Source: Trogon surrucura
Lineage: Eukaryota; Chordata; Aves; Trogoniformes; Trogonidae
Reading direction: 5' to 3'
Length of the DNA stretch: 64,000 nucleotides
NCBI GenBank assembly: GCA_020746105.1
Contig: CM036629.1
Span: 8,893,501 to 8,957,500, forward strand
Part shown: positions 20,801 to 33,300 of the stretch, in pieces
Layout of the letters: each line of letters opens with the position of its first letter
Numbering within the stretch: the stretch's first letter is position 1
Position numbers and translations under genes: made by a program
Notes under the pieces: model-generated
Told to the model about the DNA's origin: nothing
The model's input: the letters and a program-made list of their open reading frames with translations, nothing else
Database searches by the model: none

Positions 20801-21290
20801 AATTCACAAGATTGTTTGATCTTACTACTACTTTCCTCCCCCACAAGCACCGACATATTACATACTGGCTCCTTTTCAGTGATTTCGCTTTTACTCCCAC
20901 CCCCTTTCATACCTAGTCTAAAGCTCTGCCTACTTCCATTAGATCCAGCTACCAACCCCTCCCCCTTCATATCTAGTTTAAAGAACGCTCTATGAGTCCT
21001 GCCAGCTCATAACCAAGGATCCTTTTTCCCCTTTGTGTCATTTGAACCCCATCTGGTTTCAGTAGACCAGGTGCCCTGTAGATCTCCCCATGGTTAAAAA
21101 ACCCAAAGCTAGACCGCTGGCACCACCCCTTTAGCCAAGTATTAATCTGCTGCACTTTGTCAAACCTACCGCTATTTTTCCTCGTAATTGAAGGAATACG
21201 GGCAAACACAACCTGTGCGCCTGATCCTTTTAGCATCATCCCCAGTGCCCTAAAGTCCCTTTTGATTGCTTCTGATAGTGATTCCATGCT
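17844..21290 (-). mobile_element. CR1 LINE, 5'-truncated, inactive
   Basis: Minus strand, from the 3' tail at 17844 (tcatagaatcagagaatcct, reversed) back to the end of ORF1. 21287-20973 encodes the C-terminal ORF1 part (LKPDGVQMTQRGKRILGYEL), in CR1 a nucleic-acid-binding/esterase-type protein. 20970-20110 is the apurinic-like endonuclease of ORF2 (TNARSVGNKQEE; VLMGDFNFPDICWKYN). Reverse transcriptase follows in pieces: 20135-19713, 19703-19026 ([39 protein letters not shown]), 19069-18278 ([11 protein letters not shown]) and the C-terminus 18317-17937. Breaks: one in-frame stop near 19710 and frameshifts near 20120, 19050 and 18300. An in-frame deletion of about eight codons removes part of the block after GVPQG (about 18780-18790). 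Confidence 0.95.
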
Positions 21291-22489
21291 TCATATTCCT
21301 TTTCTAACTAGATTTTGGAAGCTTAAAATCTTATCAAAGTTTTAGTTTATTGACTTTCAGATTGAAAGTTATTTGTTTAGAACACAAATGGTTTACTCTG
21401 CAATCTTAGAATTATGGGAGAGATATTGCACTATAATAGTGCAGACTCATAGGGAAACCATTATTAACAATGTAGAGAACCCAAGACTGAAAGCTGAACT
21501 TGTTTCTTTCCATCTGGATATAGCAGTGTGCTATCTTTGCTGGGGGCAGTCTGAGACTGAGAGGTGGTGAGACCACGGTTGCCTGTGGGTATGTCCCCAT
21601 CTCCCCCCAAGGCCGGCAGCCACCACTGTGGAGCAGCGTAGCCCGAAGGTGTCGGTACTGGCTGTGATGGGTGCAGAGCACAGGAGGGCAGGTCGTAGTG
21701 CTCTTACACCTACATCTGTATGGCCGAGAGCTTCTGCAGATGTTGCATTCTGATCGCTTGCTTGAACTCTCCTGCTCATGGTTTACTTCGTGCTAGATAC
21801 AGGAGTAGGAGGTTTGCTGGCTTTTGAATCACTGAGCCATATACCCTGTCGGCTTGCCAGGATGTGCTGTATTTCTTGTTGTTTTCAGCCATGGTTTTGG
21901 GCATCGTTTTGTTCAACCTGAGGTTCTATTTGCAGCAGCTGCTTTGAGAGTCATTTGCATTCAGCTGTATGCTTGTCCTATACTGTTCACATTTGGTACT
22001 GCTTTTGCAAAACAGTGATTCCTTCCGAGTGTAAGTACTCCTTATTAAAAACAAACAAAATAACTACAAACACACGGGACTGGTTATGTTTTTTACTCTT
22101 GCATTGCTTCTTCTCATACCTTCTTCCAAAAGAGCATATTCTGAAATAACATGACAATTTAAGTGAACTTCCTTTGCTCTTCTCTCTGTAATGTTGCAGT
22201 TATACCAGAGAAGTGGAGAAAAATTTCTCTAGAGGCTTTTGGTTAATCATCTTTTGAGGAAAACCACAGTATTTCTAGATAAAATGTGCAAGCTAAATGG
22301 ATTCTTTGTTTTCAATTATTTGTGCTTGGTTAGCTTATCAGTACCTTAAAAAACACAGACCCAAATAAAACACACACTCATAGTGCTGTCATATGTTTGC
22401 TAAATGGTAAAGCATTGATGACTTTCTGATATTCTAATATAGTTTTGTGGTCTGTGCTGTTGCTTAATTGATTTTTCACTTCGTTACAG
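21291..22489 (+). other. Region between the CR1 LINE and the next candidate exon
   Basis: AT-rich sequence without recognised genes. A donor-like GAGT|GTAAGTAC at 22030-22032 and an ATG in good context at 21891 suggest a possible short exon, but the frame closes after 13 codons. Confidence 0.35.
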
Positions 22490-22603
22490 ATGACTGCACT
22501 AGGGATGGCTGTGGAAAGAAGCTATACCTGCAGTTTTACCAATAGATGCAAAAAGAACGAGACACCTTCTGACTGTCACTGTTGCTATCAGCAAGGAGAA
22601 AAA

Positions 22604-25350
22604 GTAGGTTTCTGTTAAGATTCTTTCAGCCAACTCTGTTGCAGAGATGGTAATTACACAGGTAAGTGTAACCCGCTTCAGAAACATGACCTTGCAAATA
22701 TGTAGGTAATATTTGAAGATCATGCCTATTTGATGTTTCTGCATCTTCTCAATAGTTCTAGTTAGTCCTAAAATTCCCTACGCATCTCCCAGGCTTTGGA
22801 GTATGATAACCATGAGGGACCTGTCTAGGTTCTTAGGAAACACTGACTTGAGAATTAATTACGATCTTAATCCACTCGATTTCTCTTTCCTGTTTTGAAG
22901 GCCAGCTTGCAGCATTTGGTTGGATATTGTGGTCTCTTAATCTAGACGTAGGGAAAGTAGTGTCAGATACTATTTTTGCTTGAATGTTCTTTGAAGGTTT
23001 TGGTGCATGTCAGATACATTTCTAAATTGAAAGATGCATTTCTGGTAAGTGTGGGGAAACACTTGTACTGAGTGGAGTTTGAACTCAGTAAGTGGCTATG
23101 CAAAGAGCAGAAATTACATGGTTGAAGTGATTAATATTTTTTCCCAGTGAAGTACAACTTCAAGCATCTCTTAAATGTGATATAAACAAGTTTGGATACA
23201 TTTCATATGAAATAGTCTGTTAATAAATGATAGACACTAGAGACCAAAAGTTCATGTATGAAGTGCCAGTGTATGTATTAATGGGCATGTGCATCCTGAA
23301 GGAGGGTGCATATATTCTTCACAGAACTAGACATGTTGTAAGGACCTGTACACAAGTCCCCTACTGAGGAATTTGCTCTCACAGGTTATGGTTGCAAAGT
23401 GAATATTTGATCACCTGGTAATGCTATTGAGTATTAAAGTTTTAATAACACTGTACATGTACGTGCATTTAAGTTAGTGATGTCCGTCAGTCGATGAAGC
23501 AGAATGCAACTCTTGGTTTAACAGAATTCAGTAATGTAATGGTGTTTAAATTTATTTTAATTAAAAGCTTAAAATACAGCTGAACATCTCTTAAAAAAAC
23601 CCAAACCCAACCAGATATGTAAATTATATACTTGGAATATCTGTTTTGATCTTAATAGCTACTCTACGGAAAATTCTTTGATCCCATTGTGATAAGGGGA
23701 TAGTGAGATTCTTGCAGGCTTCTACTTCTGCTCTTCATATCTTTTGAAGAGTTGCTTACTGCTTCTGCTTGTTTAGACTGAGCCTTGTTGAGCAAACTGA
23801 TCCTTCATCTGAAGTTGAAGACTCTATATGCCATGAGGACACAAGGCCATGCACAAGCATTGCCGCCCATGCCTGAAGTAAACCTCCACCTCTGCTGCTG
23901 CCAAGCAGGATTGCACTCCTGGGCCAGTCACCGCTTCCTCAGGTTAAACCTTCATTTGAGTGATAGACTGTCAGGGGCTGCACTATCCAATACTATTCTA
24001 GTTTTTTATTTCAAAGTCATTCATTCTGTTTTCATTACTGACTCCATCACTTGACACAGTACGTTTTTCTCATAAAAGTAGAAAAGAACATAACAGCTAC
24101 TACGTGAACTACAATCAAGTAGATGGGTGGGATGTGGAAAAATCTGAACTTGCAAATATTTGGCAGTGATCAAATAACAGCTGAAAGACTGGAACTCAGC
24201 CATGCTATTTTCAGAGCAAACTTTATGTGAAAGAATAGGAGAGTAGGGGAGTATACTATTCTTTATCTAAAAATGAATTCGTTCAAACATTACAAAAGCA
24301 TAAGAATATAAAGCTCATCTTTCATGTCCTTAGTCTGAAATCAGATTCAGCTACTGTCCTTGCATCTGTTTGAAGTTGGCATGGGTTGAGGTGAACACCT
24401 GGCTATTTTAGAAGGGCTTTTTTCCTCCCGTTGTGAACTTTTTCCATTCTACAAAGCTTTCTTTTTTAGTTAGCAAGTTGGTTGCAATTCTTTTGAGTTA
24501 CTGAACCTCATTGAAAACCAAAAGGGCAGCAGAAACAGTGAGGGCGGTTCAGATTTTAAACATTCATATTGTTGGATGCATAGGATTAGAGTGTGGTGCT
24601 TTTATAAACTAAATACTGCTTTAATGATTGAAATAAATAGGGAAGTTGGCAAAAATTGTGACATCTGCTTAGTTGGATTGTGTTTTATTGTTAAATGGTA
24701 ATGTAAAAAGAAACCACATGTACACTCTGAACAGCTATCGATGTTAGTCCTTGGAATGAATACTAGGCACAAACTGTATCAGAACTGATGACCTGTTGTG
24801 GTCATGGATTTAATCCTTGCATAAAACCAGCCTCTAATATGTTTGTCATGACAAAATCACTTAAATAAAATCTGGGTTTAGCTTTCCATACCAATTGTAC
24901 TTCGTTTGTCAGTTTTTTAACTTGTGTGTACGGGTTAACATCAATATCAGGGAGAGTTTGACTTTGTAGTGTGCTCCTGCTAAGATGAGTAACACTGCAG
25001 GTCAGCAGGCTCTGTTGTCCAGGCAGGTTACACTATAGCGCAGTGGTTGTACATCTTTTTAAGTAGGGCGCTATGAATGATAAAGGCTGAAGCTTTTGTA
25101 GCTGTTGGTATGTGGTGTGACTGCTTTGTCTGCAGTGCTTGTTTCTATACCTAAATGTTTTCAAATAGGTAACTGCCGTTTCTTGAGCCTGGCGCTTTTA
25201 GACCCTCAGAGTTAAGAGAGTGTCCTGTGCAAACAAAAGCAGATTTTACTCTTTTAAAACAGCTGACAGTAAAAAACAAAAACCATTTCCAAACAGGACT
25301 GTCAGATGCAAAGTATAATCTTTCATCTCTTCTTTTGTCACCTGCTAAAG
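22604..25350 (+). other. Candidate intron, AT-rich, no gene seen
   Basis: AT-rich stretch with stop codons in all frames. The only open frames longer than 60 codons (near 23785 and 24021) have no domain. No repeat family was recognised. Confidence 0.45.
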
Positions 25351-25413
25351 GGTTTGTACCTCTGGGATATTCTTGACAACGTGCAACGTGGCCACTGCTT
25401 TTGCCAATGCAAG

Positions 25414-27194
25414 GTGAGTGACAAAGCTCTGTAGCTGTTTGGCTTAATTATTGCAAATCATTTCTAGTTAAAACCTTCACAATGCTGACAATCAGGCGTC
25501 TATTCTAGCTGGAGAACTTTATTTCATTTAAATAATGAAAATAATGGCCATCTTCAAGCCAGTCTCAGCCTGAAGGATACTGTTGCTGTATTGAAATAAT
25601 TAGGTACTGCTTTCTAAAGAATACCATTCCAGTGGTTTTCTTTGACTTTTTCATAATAACCAAGGTACTTTAGCACATAGATGCCTGTGTGGTTGTCATC
25701 CAAGCAAAATGAAATGCTATTCACAGTAGAAATACAACGATGTAATTTATAATGAGACTATTTAGAGTTTGAAGTAGCTAGAAAAAAAAAATAGATATTG
25801 CTGTAGATTTAAAATCAAAATAATGCATACTTGTGATTTAAATATTGGGGGGCAGAGAAAGAAAGCCTGATTTCTAAAACAGCTGGAAAAACAAATGAAA
25901 GCTAAACTGGAAATATTTTTCTTATAACACCATTTCAGTTTAAAGTCCTCATTTTAAACTCTTCCAGAGTATGTATGTAGGAGAATAATTTTCTGGATCC
26001 CTGAAGTTCAGTGAGTAGATTTGAAAATTTGGATGACAATCACTTTAAATGAAGTGCTTAATGACTCTAAGCAGTCATGTGCTTTGCTTGCAGACCTCAG
26101 AGGGAAATACCTCCAGGCCTGTAGGAAGGCTAGCTAGCTTTTCTGTAGGGCTTTGCCTTTGTTTTTTGCAGATGTGGGGGGTGGGCAAAGGAAAAAAGAC
26201 ACTGAAACCAATTCCCTCTAGTAATTTAAAAGGGAGTTACACCCATGGTGACCAACATCTCTTTCGGGTTAGTGGTTTCTTACCACAGTGCCTATCAGAG
26301 CTTCTGATTGTTTCTTTGAGTGTGTTTTTCAGCCTTTTTAAGGAGTGAAGATTTTCCTCCCTGGTAGGCGTTACAGTAATAACCAAGCACGATTAAGTGT
26401 GTAATTGGCCATCCATGTCTTTTTAGACATACAAAATATTAAAAAATATACCTGTGTGCTTCTCTGGTTGTGGAAAGGAAGTGGGTGTGTTTACTGTTTA
26501 TTAGGTATGCAGTTATCTGGGGTTATTTGGGAGTGTGTGGTAGCTGGGAGCTGACAATCTGAAAGGTGTTATCAGAAATATGAAAGATGATTAGAGGAAT
26601 AGTGTTTTTCAAAGCTCCTCTGCTTGGTGTGGGTTGATTCTTTCAAGAGTATGGGTTGATGCTTTCAAGGTTATAAAGAGGAGATAACTTTTTTTCTGGG
26701 TTCATTGTAGATAGAATAATGACTAATTGGCTGAATTTGTAATAAAGATTTAGGTTAACTGTGAGGAAGCGTGTGGTCAACTCATATTGAAACACATTGC
26801 CTGGACAGGAACAAGAATTAGAGACACACCCATCAGTGGTAAAACAGGTATATGTGATTCTGCATCAGATATTGGAACTTCTTCATTACAATGATGTTCT
26901 GCAACACAGCAGCAGCTGGAGGAGTATGTTAGTTTTGCAGTGGGCCCTTGCCTGAACACAAATTCAGATATACAGGATATTGGACCACATTTTGAATTGA
27001 AGTGACAAGTTAGATTACCCATTTGAGGACATAGAACAATTGAAAGTTTATAGCAAATCATTTGTTTTGATAAAACAGTAAAATGAAACATTGAAATGGC
27101 AAGTAGCCTTTCACTGATGGAAGAGGGGAAATTGATTTTTTGATATTAGATGTGGAGAGACTGGCCAGATACAGAAACTACACTTGTCTTACAG
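25414..27194 (+). other. Candidate intron, no gene seen
   Basis: AT-rich. Open frames of about 100 codons (26049-26348 plus; 26777-27091 minus) show no recognisable domain. The end of the stretch is a good acceptor (tgtcttacag). Confidence 0.4.
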
Positions 27195-27448
27195 CATTTG
27201 TTGTATTTTGACACAATTATTGATGTTAAACCAGTACAGTGCCAATGGGAGCTTAACTAAGAAGATGCTGCTGACACAGAACGGCAATAGTGGAAGTCCT
27301 GTAACAAGCTGCATCGCACCTCTTCTTGCACTCCAGCCTGTAAGAACTTCTGAAAAATTTAAGAAGATTTTTCTGTTAAAACAAATATTCATGAATGGCA
27401 GTGTTTTATCTTTGTTACTTTAAAGGACAAGCTGCTAAACAGTCACAA

Positions 27449-27454
27449 AATAAA
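27449..27454 (+). terminator. Poly(A) signal of the candidate plus-strand transcript
   Basis: AATAAA followed by a T-rich stretch (gttgcttttttta), 250 bases after the acceptor at 27194. It would end the last exon near 27475. Confidence 0.45.
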
Positions 27455-27479
27455 GTTGCTTTTTTTACACAATTGTTAC

Positions 27480-29990
27480 AAGTTTCGCTTTGTGGTTGAA
27501 CTTCATGTGACTATTCAGGTTAGAACGGGCATGTCTGGCCTGACCTGGCTTTCAGTGCATGTTGAATGGGACGGGTGGAAATTCTCTATAAATTCATGGA
27601 AAGTAAGTCAGTCATTTCTGCATTTTACCTTGTAGAGAGGTGAAGGTGAAAGGACTGACTTTAGCCTCAACCAGAATTGTTGCTGTTACTTGGTCACCTT
27701 TGAACACTTGGTCAGCTTTGAAACACTTTTATATTGATCTCTTGAATATTGAATTTGCTTGGAATTGGGGTGCTTTATATTTTCAATTACTTTCAGTTCC
27801 ATTATAACTTGAAGTTATAACTGGAAAAATAAGGAAAAATGTTAAAATTATTGTAGTTAGAAAAGCAGTCAAGCAAATGAATGTGAAGAACCACCTTAAT
27901 CTGTAGTTACAAGCCAATCAAGTACCAAATGTAAAAAAATTTCACAGCCATTCTACTGAAATATCAAGTATACTTAGATTTAATGCATGCAAAAATAATG
28001 GTAGATGCTCTGCAAAAATAGTTAAGGTTAAGGTTAAATTATTGCTTATAAATTGCAAAGTGCCAGAAACACTGATCTTGAAAGTTAATGTAGGTTTTTC
28101 CACCTTTTGGAAGAGGCAATTATTTTCACAGAGAAAATAGTTCAGATATGAAGTTACTGAAAGTAACTGAAATGCATCACAGGTATTACTTGCAACCATA
28201 ATAGGCACAGTACTTCAGAAGGAGTAAAATTTTTCAGTGATTGCAATGTCTTTAAAAATGGAAGGTAGTTTTTATATATATATCTGATGTGTATGGCAGC
28301 AGTTTTTCATAATTGTAGGGCGATATTTCTGCTGGTAGTGAATAGCAGAACTCTGTGTGCTTATCAGTATTATTAGAGCAATTAAATATTTTTTGTTCCT
28401 TTTCCAACACAGATTGTGTTATGCTTTCACTGTGGATAGCATAGTGGAGCACTTGGCCGTCTAGAAGGTTACAGGGTGACTTTAGTATTGTGTTTTTCTA
28501 ATAGTGCTTGCTTGATTTACTGTACCATAACTCATGTTGTCAGAGGAGTGTTTGTTATTGGATTGGTTCATTCTATGAATTAGATCAATTAATAAATTTA
28601 ATTTTGCCAAGAGACAATACCTGCTATAGATCTTAAACGAGCAGAATTTCCCTACAGTGTAAAGTGTGGAAAATAGTCCTGTGCTTGAGAACTAAGTGGT
28701 GTCTTTCTTCAAGACCTGCGAACTTCTTATCTTGCGGCTTTTTTCATTCACTTAATGCATTAGCTAAAACCATTAGGAACTAGCTGTCAGCCCAAGAGTA
28801 ATAATATAACATTATTTTTTCAAGCCTCCCTCTAATATCTGCTTTTAGAAACATAAGTATGACTTCAGTGGTGATAGTCTAATGGCAATGCCCTCTTTGG
28901 ATAGCTAACTAGTCCTCAAAATGATTGCAGCTCACCTAACTCCTACCTATGCATTTATTTGACTGTTGATACTACGATGTTTGAGTGGCTGCATGCACTT
29001 ATAAATTACCCTGCTGGTGTCCATGTGAGATAGGAGATTGCACAGGCTTTCCCAGGGGAACCTGGAGCTTGTTTCGGAGCCCGGAATTGAACTAATTCTC
29101 TTGAGCCCCACAGTAGGTCCTTAATCACAAAATCATTCCCCACTTCCCCCAAAGGGATTAAATGTAATAACTTGTATCATTTAAGGGCTTTTCTTTTTTA
29201 ACACTTGAGGTTGAGGTTTTGAGGTGAACTTTGTTAAAGAATTACCTGTCATGGTGTAAAATCTCTCTTTTTCCAATGCTGGCTGTGGTGCTGCTCTGGC
29301 ACACGTGGGGGCCGGCCAGGTCCTGCTGCCCTGTGGTGGCATCGTGGGGACCTGGCACATGGTGTGCATGAACCTTAACCCCTCTGAAACTAAAGCACTA
29401 AAGACTGGAAGAAATATGCACCTGCACTGTGATGAACAGGAATGAGGTGTGTAAAATAAAGTGAAAAGGACTGTTATGTTGCCATTTTAGGAGTCGGCTT
29501 GAGCCTTTGACTTCACCTGTGAAAAGGAGATTAAAGGGAGGTGGCCAAGGCAAAGCCAGTTCACAGCCGTATTTGGACACAAGTGGGGCATTTCTGTGGG
29601 TGTTCACTTTTCAAGAGAACTAGGTTTAAGCTAGTAGCCTTACTCATATGAAATTAGAGAAAAACAGACCCTCAAAGTTCTAAATTCAGCATGCCTGTGC
29701 ACAAAGGAAATTGTTTGAGGCTTTACTCCTGTAAATCTAGAAAACCCACAAACAACCACCAGCCCAAAACAAACCCCAAAAACCTCCTGAAATGCAAAAA
29801 AAACCCAAACTCAAGTGTTGTAGAACATTGTCAACTAAAGGAGTTGTCAACTTTGAACTTATTCTCCTCAGTAGCTTAGATACTGTCTTCATTGACCTGC
29901 TAATTGCAGTCTCTCAGAAGTGGTCTTAAACTTTATTATGGACAAATAATATCTGCTTCTCCTTCAGTGAGGTGTTTGGCTAAGATGTGC
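27480..29990 (+). other. Gene-poor AT-rich stretch
   Basis: No coding exon recognised. Three head-to-tail TTAAGG units occur at about 28019-28036. Short A-rich runs are at 29740-29800. Confidence 0.45.
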
Positions 29991-30019
29991 TCAAGTTTTA
30001 AGCTGCTTAAAAAGGCGGG

Positions 30020-30345
30020 TGAGCCTCAACAAATGTGTCTGGCACTGGGGAGGTGGTGAGGATGGGGTGGTGATGGGCAGCACCGTGCAGGTGAGTGAAG
30101 AAAAAAGGCAAATGGCATCTCCAGCAGGTGCGGGTTGGAATCTTCCCACATTTTGAAGCAGCCGGGGTCTGTGTGGGGCTGGGCCCGGCCGGGAGCTGCT
30201 CCCGGGGCCCCCTGCCCCGGCCAGGCCGGGGTGACTCGGGGTGGGAGCGGAGCTGCGGGTTGAAGAGAGCGAAGGGGAGCGGTGCCGGGTGTCAGGTGGT
30301 GTGAAGCTGACTGAAACTTCACCGGTTGTCCCTCTCCTGGTCTTC
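30020..30345 (+). promoter_or_regulatory. GC-rich patch with CpG cluster
   Basis: GC content rises sharply, with the CpG-dense core at 30180-30300 (ggcccggccgggagctgctc). A strong donor (GTGCAG|GTGAGTG) is at 30091. It could be a small promoter or the first exon of a non-coding transcript. No protein recognised. Confidence 0.4.
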
Positions 30346-33300
30346 AAAACTTCATGTTACACCCAAGGATGGGAATGGGCTCAAGGCCTGGGTGGTGGGC
30401 ACCAAACCCTTCTCAACACATCCTGGGGCAGAGCTGCGGTTTCTTTGCCAATCGGCTTAGCTGTGCAGTAACGAGGCCTGTGTTGTGTTTTACAAAGAAA
30501 ACATATCGGATGAAATTTTAACCAGAATTATGCTCCAGTGATCAAGTAGAAAAAGGAATGATAATGTTCAGGTGTAGTTAAGGCTGACACGTGGCCCGAG
30601 TGCTTGAATTATTGAACGCTTCCCATCGTGCCAGTGCTACCGTTGATTTAGATGTCCTCAGGGCCCGTGTGCTGATATTAATTTATATATTTAATAGGAG
30701 CTGTATTTTTTATCTTGTGCTCTTGCATCTTTAGCTGGATTTACTTTTCTGACAGAAATCTTTGATTTAAAGTATTTTTTCAGACAAACACCAATGCTAT
30801 TCTGACCTGCTTTTGAACTTACATGCTTTTATCTGCAGTAAATGAAAACCTCATTGAGTGTTCTGCAGAAGTCTGGCAAAGTTTGAGTAGCCAAGCAAGG
30901 GAAAGTGACTTCCTCATTTTAAATGTGCATTTTGGAGCCTATCGCTTCTTTTTGCCAACACCAAAGCTGTGTCTCAGGCTGATGCTTTCCCTTGAGCCAT
31001 GCACCCAGTGTGGCAGAGGCGAGAGGAGGAGCGCCGGTGAAGGGAGCAGGAGGCTGTGCTGCTCAGAGCTGCTGAGGGGGGAAACTGCTCTGGCTGCTGA
31101 CCCTTCACCAGGACCTTGGGGGCTGAATACAAATTGCAGAGGCTGAAGAGGCACCTGAAGCACCTGTCCTGCTCAAGCAGATCAAAGTGCCTCAGAGAGG
31201 CCAGTAGCTGTTGCATCTCAGCTGAGGAGGAAGAAACAGTGCCATTGCTTTGCCTTGTACTGCTGTGGGCAAAATGTGGGGTGCTCTCTACCCACTGCAG
31301 ACTGTGGAGGAAAGTGTTTTCTTTTATCCTGTTGCTTCACAGCTGGCTGCTAGTGGTGGGCAGGTGAGCCTTGCGCAACGGTTGGGCAGCTCCACCTGGC
31401 CGTGTCTTGGGAGGAGGGCCCTGCTGCAGGTAAGAGGTTTTTCATGATAGATTTGTCTAAGCTAGAAGCTGCAAAACCAGGCTTCCGTTAATGCAGTTTT
31501 GCTCGTGCATATTGTTAAGAGGCTGTGCGTAAAATCTGGTGGCAGTAAACTTTGGTCTTTACAACAGACGTGTTGAAAAATACAAATGTTGGTTGTCTTG
31601 TTAATTGCTGAGTGAGTGCTGTTGCTTTAGTGTCTGAGTACATCATGATGGAAGCTTGATGATTAACTGTTTTATTGGTTTTAGGTACAGTTCTTCAAAG
31701 CATTTCATAATTCTGTATTCTTTCCCAAACTTTCTTCATAGTTACCTATGGTACTTAGGGTTGAGCATACACAAATATTTTGATAATTTTTTTGTTTACT
31801 TTTTCTGTTTTACTGAGTTTTGCTAAAGATGAGAGTGCTGTGTGGATACCAGACAAGAAAATGTTTCCTCTTGTGACAATAAGTTATTTACATGATCTTG
31901 ATTTTCCTTGGTCTGTGGACTGAATAATTTGTGTGAACTTGAAGCCCTTACCCTTTCTTTTGTGCTCATTTGTGTGTTGTAAACTTCCTGATGATGTTTG
32001 TGCAAGTACATGTTTTACAGGGTATTTTCCTCTCTGGTACTGCTTCCTCATCATCCTTCTATAGTGTTTAAAGGGGTGTAACATTGTTGGGGATGTAAGT
32101 GGAATACGTAGAGGGAAGAAAATGCACATTGTGAGGTCAGTTATGAAAGATGTATAGCTTTGGCTCGATGCTACTTAAGCTACTTGGATGTCTTAGCAGC
32201 TTCTTCCCATTCAGTGGGAACTAATCATTCAGAAATGCTCACTGACAAATTCTGGCATCCTCTGTACTTACTGATTTCTTGGGTAAATTTAAACTCACGT
32301 GCTGGTAACTGAGGACCATCGATTTAAGATATGTAACCTGTGTACAGGGCTGATTTTATATGGTGGGGCTACATTAACAATGCTAAAGCCACAAGATCAG
32401 TTATTTAGATGCTGAATTGAGGCTCCATTTCAATCCCATCTCTGATATGTACAAAGATTATGCTGTATTCCCTTGTTATGATTGTCTTCTGTTGTGTTTG
32501 ATTGTTGTTCACTTATTTGCACAGGATATTTGTCTCAATATACTCAGGGTATTTAAAAATCAAAGCCAACTTACGTAATAAAGGTGGAGGCTGTTGCAGA
32601 AGTTGGAAAGCTCCTCATAGATACATAGAAGTCAGCAACAGACTAATCTTCTAAGGCCATGTTAAGTCTGAGAACTGAGAGAACACAAAAATCATGATGC
32701 TTTTCCTGGAGTTTCTTGCCTGTCAGTGCTTTTCCATGTAACTTCAGGCAAACCTTACAAAAAGTGTCTGTAACTGGGTCCTGTTTGTGTAGGGACTTCT
32801 TTGAGTACCCAATGTGGTATGCTGGCAATGGATATACCCCAGATCCTCTGACTGTTTTGGCCTCTGTGACAAGGGACAAATGCCGGAGAAAAGTCAGAGG
32901 AAACAGGAGGCTACGTGCAGCGTGTGCTAAATGCTAGGTGGTAACTAAAGGCACTCACTTAGTAATACTCCCTATAGTAAAACAAACAAACAAACAAACC
33001 AACCACCAAAAACCCACAACCAAAAAAACCCCAACTAATAGTAAATAAAATGATGCATTGCTCCTTATCGAATAGATAGTAACTCAATTAGAAAAGCAGT
33101 GTGTCTTTACTTAAATATGCAATCTTGTAATCGGAGGGTGTGCCGTACTACATGTGGGTGTTGGCAGGACCTCGTGGTGGCCCATACATCTTCAACTCAG
33201 ACAAGTCCTAACCCTTGAACACTTTGTTCTGCATCCATAAAGCTTTGTGAGGCTTCACAGGGTACAGAAAGCAAGTAGAAGCAACACTGTGCTGTTTTAT

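Larger units (their letters stand above)
17653..27195 (+). other. Possible plus-strand spliced transcript, candidate exons 17653-17812, 22490-22603, 25351-25413, 27195-27475
   Basis: I do not recognise a protein. From the CpG island an ATG at 17653 opens 53 codons rich in Ser and Cys (ASTSSSSRCCCSEGMKS) to a possible donor (GCG|GTCAGT, 17813). Further exon-like pieces with good splice sites are 22490-22603 (gttacag / GTAGGT), 25351-25413 (ctgctaaag / GTGAGT) and a last exon from 27195 (gtcttacag) to a poly(A) signal. Joined by phase, the first exon meets a stop in the second after 18 codons (DDCTRDGCGKKLYLQFYQ). Alternatively, reading from the ATG at 22490, exons 2-4 make a phase-0 cysteine-rich frame of about 80 codons (for example DCHCCYQQGEK and GHCFCQCK) without a signal peptide. 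Either could be chance, and a long non-coding RNA is equally possible. Confidence 0.3.

Noticed and set aside
28019-28036. Interstitial telomere-like repeat
   Set aside because: Only three units, and the unit is TTAAGG rather than TTAGGG.
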